Assembly: GCA_964019425.1 (NCBI GenBank)
Contig: OZ025798.1
Location: 1,302,001 to 1,366,000 of the forward strand
Direction: 5' to 3'
Source: Flectonema sp. DT1601
Lineage: Eukaryota; Euglenozoa; Diplonemea; Diplonemida; Diplonemidae
DNA: 64,000 nt
Shown here: positions 31,224-38,596 of the stretch, piece after piece
Position numbering within the stretch: position 1 is the stretch's first letter
How the letters are laid out: each line of letters starts with the position of its first letter
Translations under genes and position numbers: made by a program
The notes under the pieces: model-generated
Databases searched by the model: none
What the model was told of the DNA's origin: nothing
The model's input: only the letters and a program-made list of their open reading frames with translations

Positions 31224-33151
31224 ATGTCGATGGATGCCTTTGAGGAACTCCGAACAGGCGGAGGGTTGTCATGTGCCGAAGGGAAAGAAACAGCAATGAC
31301 GGAGTCCATGAAAGACGATCAATTTGAGGCAGTTGAAGATGAGGGATGGCACTGGCAATTAGACGGAACTGCACGAAGATGCGGTAACCCAGATTGCAGG
31401 GGAGAGTTTTGGCTTATCCGGCGAAGGCATCACTGTAGGCCATGCGGGAAGGTTTACTGTTCTGCATGCTGTACAGTAACTCTGGGGAATGGGATTAGGC
31501 AGTGTCTTAGGTGTTCTGAAAAAGCCAATCCTGCACTTCCTACATTCCTACCTGCAACGACCCGCAACGTTGGGGTCAGGGCAGTTAAGATCGAGAAACT
31601 GGTGACAACGTTACTCGAGCAGTCTGCATCGTACAGTACCATCGGACTTCCGCAATTACTATCCTCGGGACCCCCTCGTAAAATATTTAAAATAAAATCT
31701 GAAATTGGACTCGGAAACTTTGGGCGAGTATTCGAAGCACAAGATGATCGAGTTGGTGACAACGTGGCCATCAAAGTAATTGAAATGAGACCAACAACGC
31801 AACCTGATCAGATTGCCCGCGAAGTCGTAAATCACCAGAAGGCTATAAACGCGCACTTACTCAGATCCAAAGAAAGACATCCGTTCCCGCGTTTGTACGA
31901 CGTCTTTGAGAACAAAGGTGGGTTTTTTAAGCCTCAAGCCGTGTGGATAGTTATGGAACTCGTAAGCGGTGAAACGTTATCAGACTTCCTGAGAATTGAA
32001 TATCCTGTACCAACTGATGGTCACTTTTCAACTACTGCACCAGAGCTGGCTCATTTAATGCCTGCGGGTGCGCAGGACAGGAAGAATGCGCGGAAAAGAC
32101 AACGTTCGATTCAAACATTAGATTTAACGGAAATGGATCAACCAGTTCAAGATAAAGCCGCTGGTGGTCGTAAATCTCGCGGCATATCTGATGAGCGGAC
32201 AGTTGCCGACTACTGCAGACAACTCTTGATGGCCATTCTGAGAGTTCACCAGGCTGGTTTAATCTTTCGAGACCTGAAGGCAGACAACGTGATGGTCGAA
32301 AGCGACAACTTTACGGAAAAAAGACTTCTCCGTCTCATTGATTTCGGAAGCAGTATTCCTTTACCAAATGGAACATCTGAAGAGGAGATGGACAATAAGG
32401 TTATTGAGGACACGATGTTAGTCGGATCTATGCCATACATGCCTCCAGAATCATGGGATTTACAATACAGTCAAAAAAGTGATATTTGGGGATTTGGTTG
32501 TCTTGCTCACGAGATTTGTGAGGGAGTCTCTCCTTTTGAATTCGTCCCATACAAGGTAGCTGAGCTAATGGCAGACATGAGAGAGTACAACAGCAAGTTA
32601 TCAAGCAAGGACGATGTCACTGAGGAAACGCTTAATGACAGCAGACAAGAATGCGAGATGACTGTTTCTGATGTTCGTTCGAAACTACGGACGTTGCTTG
32701 CCTCATGTCAAGTACTGATGGAAAATAAAAAGCTGCCGAAAGCCTCGAAAGACCCATCGGCCAGCATTCTCTGTTGGTCCCCGGAGTTGAAGGAGTTTAT
32801 TGGTATGAAACATGTCTTTATTTTTTAGAGCATTAAGACCGTAAATCTTTTTGTTAGATTTATGATTTCTCAACCGATTCCAAAACAGGATCTTGTTTTA
32901 AAATTGATCCGAAGGAGAGACCAAACGCACTTCAACTACTTCAACATCCTTTCATCCGAAGATACAGCGACGATTACAATGAAGAACGCTCAATTGGAGT
33001 TGAGGTATGGCATTTATTTCTGCTAAATGAAACCCACGACGAGACAAGAATCACTCACCATAATAAACAGGAATACTACACTACTTTGTTGTCAGCTCCG
33101 AGGAATAACGACTACCGTGATCCGGTTCTTGCAATCACAGACCACAAGTAG
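31224..33151 (+). CDS. FYVE-type zinc finger fused to protein kinase
   Basis: Exons 31224-32802, 32889-33004 and 33071-33151 give 591 residues. An acidic N-terminus precedes a FYVE-like finger (~42-100) with the lipid-binding RRRHHCRPCG (66-75) and four Cys pairs; the first pair is C-x4-C instead of C-x2-C. The kinase domain (~155-560) has the Gly loop IGLGNFGRVF, Lys184 in VAIKVIE, FRDLKADN with catalytic Asp350 (His of the HRD motif is Phe), DFG (373-375), PPE for APE (407-409) and SDIWGFG. The second exon supplies the subdomain XI arginine (PKERPNALQLLQHPFI), which confirms the splice. A ~65-residue insert lies before the catalytic loop. Likely a Ser/Thr kinase recruited to PI3P on endosomes. 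Introns are short (86 and 66 nt). Confidence 0.92.
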
Positions 33152-34000
33152 ATTGCTGTCGGTCACATGAAGCTGGAATTTCACGTAGTCGCAGATTGAG
33201 TTGCACTCGAGTTGGATGCGCTGATTTCGATGATTAAATTGATCTTCTGTTTGCTATTTTAAGGAATTCTATCGACTGAGTTGAGTTCTTGAGGGCGAGT
33301 ATTTCAATAAATGCATAAATTCGATGTTCTCAGATTGACATTTCTGTGCGGCATTATTTTGTTTTCTAATTATTGTTTCATTGCATTGCTTCAACAATAA
33401 TAAATATCTTACATGACGTGTCCGTAGACACTGTTGGGAAATAAACAAACAGCTGTTTGAACCTCACATTTATGAATATCGGAGTAAGCTATTAAACGAC
33501 GAACTAAATTAGTGGAGCTGTTTGTGTTACAGCTGACGAGCTATAAACATGAGTGGCGTTCCTTAGCTTCTCCTCCCCGTGTGGAATGCGATTTGTTATG
33601 TTTCATTTTATTTCTCTTTTTTTGTTTTTTCTTCATTTTTTTGGTACTTCTTTGTCTGCAATAATTTTCTGTCGTTTTCAAGTTGTATTGTTGTGACCAT
33701 TACGTTTATATTAAACTGACTTGACTTCATCAGTTTCTATCACTTTTTACTTTTCAATTAGTTTTTATCTAAAGCCTTGCTTGAAAAGCGCTTGCACTTG
33801 TGCAAGGGGGTTGCTATTTTCCCAACTCGTTGTATGCCTCGTGACTGTTTCGATGATAACTCTGTTCTCTTGAGGTATCTATTCTCTTTCTTATTCAGCA
33901 TAAATTATAAAAATAATCTTTCGAGTCAGGGAGGATTGTGTTATTCCTTCCGCTCACGACAACACTTAATTACAACACAACACAACTTCAACACAAGTCA
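33152..34000. other. Gene-free flank between last gene and tandem array
   Basis: AT-rich, no gene supported. A short hairpin CTTGCA/TGCAAG occurs at 33791-33806. From about 33955 the sequence becomes A/C-rich (ACAACACAACAC) and ends where homology to the array units begins at 34001. Confidence 0.6.
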
Positions 34001-34928
34001 CAATGGTCCGAGTTGAGCGCCCACTCAGTTGGTCATCAGAGTGTAGTTATCAGCGTCTTTTAAAGTCTAGCGAATGGCATTCCTTCCGTGTGGTGATTCC
34101 CCTGAACGCACAAACAAATACGCCTTGCGGGGAAAGGTTTTGCCGCTGACTTTAGGTTATTGATTTGTTGTTTGTTCTGTTAGTTTGTTTGCAATCATTC
34201 TTTCTTCTTTTTGTTATCAGGAAGGACATGTCACAAGTGATGTGGTGGAGAGGAAGTGGGGGGAGGAGAGTAAGTTAAGTAGAAAATGGTACCACTTGCC
34301 GTGTGATGGAAGGAGGGATCGTCGAGAGGGCTTTACGGTGATGGTGACATGAGAGGGTGTTTGCAATTTTGTAACTTTTGTATATATTTCATATTCTTAA
34401 ATACAGGAGCAGAACTAATGATGAAGTGAGCGTTTAACCTCCTTGTGTGTTTGTGCGTGAGTGTGTGTTGTGAAGTGTTGTGTGTTGAAACTCTGACGAG
34501 TTCTTATTACCCTTTGTGTGTGTTTTGTGTGTTCATATGTGTAGTTTGAGTAGTATGTTGGTTAGTGTGTTGTGTGTTCATATGTGTGGTTTGAGTGTTC
34601 GTGTTTCGTATTTGAGAGAGAGAGAGAGCGTATTGTTCTTCGTGTTGTGATTTGTGGTGAAGTTGTGTTGTGTTTGTGTTGGAATTAAGTGTCGTGTTGT
34701 TTAACTCTGATGAGTTCTTATTGTGGTTTGAGTGCTGGTGATTTTTGCACGTGTTTCGTTTTTGAGTGCCCATTGGTTTGTGTGTGTCGCGTGTCCCGGG
34801 GGGGTGGGCATGTTTGATCTGTGTGGAACTATTTCTTATAGATTGTTAACCATAAATCTGCTTTTTAAGATTTTACACCTTTCCTTGATTGAACTGAACT
34901 TGCTTCGTGTTGTGATTTGTGGTGAAGT

Positions 34929-35056
34929 TCGATAAGTGACGTGGGAGTGGAATGCTTTATGTGGTATGTTTTGTTATATCAATATTTCCCGCCTTCAGCC
35001 GCGCACAAGTCGATAAGTGACGTGGGAATGGAATGATTTATTTGATATGTTTTATG
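34929..35056 (+). promoter_or_regulatory. Duplicated TGACGTGGGA element upstream of array ORF
   Basis: TCGATAAGTGACGTGGGA followed by (G/A)TGGAATG occurs at 34929 and again at 35010, with similarity over about 48 bases each. TGACGT is a bZIP/CRE-like core. TTTCCCGCC at 34985-34993, between the two, fits the E2F consensus. The pair lies ~250-380 bp before the ORF start in every unit (second unit: 40384 and 40465). The position and duplication suggest a promoter or replication element; this is inference. Confidence 0.4.
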
Positions 35057-35261
35057 GTTCTTATTGATTTGTGGCTACCAATTCTGATAGGTTACCTTCT
35101 TTTGTGAGCTTCTTATAATATACCGCGGTGTGCCTTCTCCATGATCCCCAAATGGGCCCTCATTATTCCTCAGGATTCTCAGTTGGAAATGTACTCTCTT
35201 TTGGTGGTAAAAGCAAAGTTCAGATCTCTTGATATTTTATTGCTGGATTGGCATGATGTTA

Positions 35262-35280
35262 CTTCCTTTCCTTCTATCAG
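35262..35280 (+). promoter_or_regulatory. Pyrimidine tract plus AG before array ORF
   Basis: CTTCCTTTCCTTCTATCAG ends 27 bases before the ORF start, followed by an A-rich leader and AAAAAAATG. Its form matches the pyrimidine-AG sites before the single-copy genes (e.g. 4698, 13986, 28410) and differs from the AACAG ends of introns. It repeats in each unit (AG at 40734-40735 in unit 2). Candidate leader acceptor. Confidence 0.5.
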
Positions 35281-35307
35281 GCTTAAGACAAAACAAAGCA
35301 CAAAAAA

Positions 35308-36471
35308 ATGTTTGCCATCATCGGATTTGTGGGAGTATTCTGGTGGACGGTGTTCTGCTTTGGATGCGGTCTGCCTGACTTGCCTCCAGTTGGATTGATG
35401 CTGGGAATGTTCGAAGAGCCCGCCGAAGTTGTTGCGACAACGACGACGACGACGAACACCACCACCACCACCACTATTATCGACAAGTGGTGTTGTATTA
35501 TCGACAACAACACCTCCACTGACGCCAACTCCAGCTCCAGCGACAACGCCAACGCCAACGCCAACGCCAAAGCCAACGCCAACGTCAACGGCAACACCAA
35601 CGTCAACGAGTCTGCGTGTCATGCTGACGTGCCGCACTCTGTTGGTAAAAGTATTCCGCACCGTGTGGGTGACACGATGAGGAGGGCGTTTGGTTCCGCG
35701 AGCAGAGTGGCCGTCGAAGAGCTGATGAGGAGCAGCCAATGCTCCGATCACAGTGCCACCGATAGACTCGTGAAGTGCTTCGGGATCCGGTTCGCGATAA
35801 CCCGGGTGAAGCTTCTCGATGTGGTGCGCACTTGTGAAGCGGAACTCTCCGACATCACGCACGGTGTCTGGGGTGCGCTTGAGCTCGAGTGTGTCAGGTT
35901 TGCTGACCTCGTAATGGCTTGGGTGAATGAAGCAGCCAGTTCAGCGGCTGACTTCATGTTCTCTGTACTTTCTCTGTTTGATCGGTTTCTCTTGTTTTCG
36001 AGAAGCGTTCGCTCCGAACTGGAGGCATGTTTCCTTTCTTTTTTTGCTGGACCCATTGGTGCTTATCGCTCGGTCGAGGCAGATCTGAAGTCTGCGTCCG
36101 AGGTGATTCGCGGGGGGTTCGGGAAAGTGGTTGCATGTACGGAGATTGCTGACCAGAGTGTTAAGCTGTTTTGCATCAATCACCGGATTGATCAGAGCAA
36201 GAAACACTTGGAACGCATCTTCAGGGGATGGAAAGTCGAGGCGGCAGCCGTAGTCAATAAAGTTGACATTAAGTATTTGTTTGAAGCTGTCGCCGCGCTT
36301 TCCGATGCCTGTTCTTTTCTTCTTTGGATTGTTTTGTTGTTGGTATTGCTCTCCTTTGAAATTGTCAATTTCTTGGGTTTGTTTGCCGGCATGAGTAGCG
36401 GAGAAAAAAGGAAGTTTCGGCTTGCGCAGCAGCTGTTTGCGGCTTGTGTTTTTCATGTTTGTTGTCGTTAA
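35308..36471 (+). CDS. Array protein, copy 1 (387 aa, unknown membrane protein)
   Basis: Residues 1-20 are strongly hydrophobic (MFAIIGFVGVFWWTVFCFGC), a likely signal peptide or anchor. Residues 43-57 are Thr-rich and 67-102 are Asn/Ala/Ser-rich, with several N-glycosylation sequons. Residues ~105-325 form a helical domain with about seven Cys and amphipathic stretches (DFMFSVLSLFDRFLLFSRS). A membrane segment at ~334-361 (FLLWIVLLLVLLSFEIVNFL) is followed by a basic tail (SSGEKRKFRLAQQ). I recognise no family. Real-gene evidence: an A-rich start context after a pyrimidine-AG site; a long frame through GC-richer DNA than its surroundings; identical translation in five copies. Against: near-identity of the whole unit means conservation of the frame is not independent proof. 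The overlapping antisense frame of 227 codons is treated as a shadow. Confidence 0.62.
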   Translation: MFAIIGFVGVFWWTVFCFGCGLPDLPPVGLMLGMFEEPAEVVATTTTTTNTTTTTTIIDKWCCIIDNNTSTDANSSSSDNANANANAKANANVNGNTNVNESACHADVPHSVGKSIPHRVGDTMRRAFGSASRVAVEELMRSSQCSDHSATDRLVKCFGIRFAITRVKLLDVVRTCEAELSDITHGVWGALELECVRFADLVMAWVNEAASSAADFMFSVLSLFDRFLLFSRSVRSELEACFLSFFAGPIGAYRSVEADLKSASEVIRGGFGKVVACTEIADQSVKLFCINHRIDQSKKHLERIFRGWKVEAAAVVNKVDIKYLFEAVAALSDACSFLLWIVLLLVLLSFEIVNFLGLFAGMSSGEKRKFRLAQQLFAACVFHVCCR

Positions 36472-36856
36472 ATGAATTCTGTTGTTGTTTGAAAAAAACA
36501 GCAGCCCAACAAAAAAAAAAGCAAAAGCAAAACCAAAACCAAAACCAAAACCAAAACTAAAAAAAAAAAAAAAATAATAATAATAAGCGACCTTTGTACC
36601 AACTTCCCTTTAACCCAATTAATATGTGCGTATAATTATTCAAAAAAAAAAAAAGAAACAAAAACGATCGACTCCAACAAAAAAAAAAAAAAAAAAAATT
36701 CAAAACAAAAAGAATGTACCGCACACTTTTCTTTTTTTTTTTTTTTTTTTTTCCTCCTTTCATTTTTTTCATCTATCCTCCTCCTTGTTTTCCTTCCTGT
36801 TATGAAGAAAAATACCGTATTAAACTTTGAAGACAATTAACTAACTCTGCCATGAG

Positions 36857-36893
<37 letters not shown>

Positions 36894-37107
36894 CCATGTT
36901 TTTTTTTCGTTTGAAGTTCAAAGAAAAATGGTTCTGTCTTTTTTTTTTTTAGTTGTTTTCTAGTTTTTAGATGCCGCTTCTTCATTTCTGACAGCTGCAA
37001 TTGCATTGCTGCTTTTGTGAATTAAGGTAGGTGAGATGGATTTCCTTTACACGAACTTCTCTTTTCTTTTTTTTTTTCCCCCGACAAGTAGTAGTAGAAA
37101 GTACGGG

Positions 37108-37281
37108 CCATTCACATCTGGGTTAGTAAGTTGTTGTCGTTGTCGTTGTTGTTGTTGTTGTCTTGTCGTCGAGCGAGAGAGTACAACTACTCTCTCGGCC
37201 GATAGACATTTTCATTTTCATTTTTCTCATAACCAACAACAAGAAATTTTCTTTAACAACACGGGGGCGAGATGTGAATGG
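37108..37281 (+). other. Nested inverted repeat in the array unit
   Basis: CCATTCACATCT (37108-37119) is exactly complementary to AGATGTGAATGG (37270-37281). Inside, CGAGAGAGTA (37174-37183) and TACTCTCTCG (37188-37197) form a perfect 10-bp hairpin with a CAAC loop, and GTTGTTG runs face CAACAAC runs between the two. The outer arm starts at 42552, 47992, 53446 and 58865 in units 2-5. A transcript of this region would fold into a long layered stem. Confidence 0.75.
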
Positions 37282-37698
37282 TCTTTTGGAGAATTGTGTC
37301 GGATTTTATTTTATTTTATTTTATTTTATTTTTTTTTTTTTTTGCTGGCACACGAAAACTAATAAACGCACTGAAAGAAGGAAAACCGGAACCCGGAAGT
37401 TGCAACTCCGATGCTCTGGCTCTTCACTTCGACGAACAACAAAAGGCTGAAAAGAGAGAATATTATTATTTTCTTGATTTGCTTTGAGATTGTGGAGTTT
37501 TTGTGTCCAATTTTTCATTTCTTCTTTTCAATTTAACAAAAAATAAAAATAAAAAAACCTTAAAAAATTTAAAAAACAAAAAAGATCCCATCCCTCGGTA
37601 CCAGTCGCGGAAAAAACGTTTATTTTCTCTTGGCAGTGCAAGTCTGGAGAGACGACCTGCAAAGGCTCTCTCTCTCTGGCATTCACCCATGAGGAGAT

Positions 37699-38047
37699 TG
37701 TATACCTTTCTTTACTTTGTTTTGTATACCTTTCTTAACTTTGCTTTATATACCTTTCTTTATTTGTTTTGTATACCTTTCTTTATTTGTTTTGTATACC
37801 ATTCTTTATTTGTTTTGTATACCTTTCTTTATTTGTTTTATATACCTTTCTTTATTTGTTTTATATACCTTTCTTTATTTGTTTTGTATACCTTTCTTAA
37901 CTTTGTTTTATATACCTTTCTTTATTTGCTTTGTATACCTTTCTTTATTTGTTTTGTATACCTTTCTTAACTTTGTTTTATATACCTTTCTTTATTTGCT
38001 TTGTGTACCATTCTTTACTTTGTTTTGGATACCTTTCTTTATTTGTT
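37699..38047 (+). repeat. 23/24-bp TATACC minisatellite
   Basis: Fifteen copies of TATACCTTTCTTTATTTGTTTT(G/A) with a 24-bp variant containing CTTAACTTTG. The mix of 23- and 24-bp copies keeps long frames open in several phases, giving spurious Phe/Leu/Tyr-rich frames. Copy number is 15 in units 1, 2, 3 and 5 and 13 in unit 4. Confidence 0.92.
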
Positions 38048-38425
38048 TCCGCGGGAGGGAAGGCACACGCTGCCGATCCCCCCGCTCCAATGTTGTTCTC
38101 GTTGATGTTGTGGATGTGATGGTCCAGTCTGCTGTCTTCCTTTTTTTTTTTCCCCTTCTCTTTTCTCTCACTCTCTCGCGGTGGCAAGTGCTCTGGTCTT
38201 TTGAGAGGCTGGGAAAAAGGAAAACCAGTTTTGCTGATTTTCACCCTTTTTTTTGTTTTTACTGCGAGAGAGACGGAACGAGAGATACAGAGAGAGAGAG
38301 AGAGAGAGAGACAATGCAAAGAAAACAAAACTGACCTTTTACGTATTGAGAGAGAGAGAGAGAGAGAGAGGAAAAAAAGAAAAACAATTTCACCCTGGTT
38401 TTGTTTGTGCTGCTCCTCGATCATA

Positions 38426-38457
38426 GGGATACTCTTGCGGCAGTTGCCGAGTATCCC
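38426..38457 (+). other. 32-base perfect-stem hairpin in the array unit
   Basis: GGGATACT (38426-38433) pairs with AGTATCCC (38450-38457); an inner CGGC-AGTT-GCCG hairpin is separated from the outer stem by a CTTG bulge on the 5' side. Present at 43870, 49310, 54724 and 60192 in units 2-5. It is the most stable short structure in the unit and lies ~140 bases before the unit edge motif. Confidence 0.7.
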
Positions 38458-38596
38458 GTAAAAACTACCACAACAAAAACAACAACAACATTTACCAACT
38501 CGATTCTCACTTCCTGTTCCTTGGTGAGTTTTAGCAAAAGCTGACCAACTCGACTCACGCAGCAGCTGCAGTTCCTCGCCGAGACGGAACCAGCCT

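Larger units (their letters stand above)
34001..38596 (+). repeat. Array unit 1, diverged left-edge unit
   Basis: Compared with unit 2 it lacks 856 bp (the equivalent of 38652-39507), joining ...GTAGTTATCAGCG at ~34054 directly to TCTTTTAAAGTCTAGCG. From ~34055 to ~34440 it differs from the inner units by scattered substitutions and indels, 34440-34635 is more strongly rearranged, and from about 34635 onward it is practically identical to them. GA tract near 36859: 16 repeats; minisatellite: 15 copies. Confidence 0.9.

Noticed and set aside
34732-34935. 67-codon frame upstream of the array ORF
   Set aside because: Shortened by a substitution in unit 6 (about 62062), so it is not maintained, and it has no recognisable features.
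35179-35862. Antisense 227-codon frame opposite the array ORF (Val/Gly-rich), repeated in each unit
   Set aside because: It covers the complement of the GCCAAC/ACC repeats, has no leader or start context, and the + frame is longer with protein-like features at both ends.
36520-36560. AAAACC run as telomeric repeat
   Set aside because: Only a few imperfect hexamers, internal to each unit, varying in number, and mixed with AAAAGC; not a telomere tract.
37503-38334. Phe/Leu/Tyr-rich frames of 155-275 codons in each array unit
   Set aside because: Created by the 23/24-bp TATACC minisatellite and flanking pyrimidine runs; their length changes from unit to unit with repeat number.
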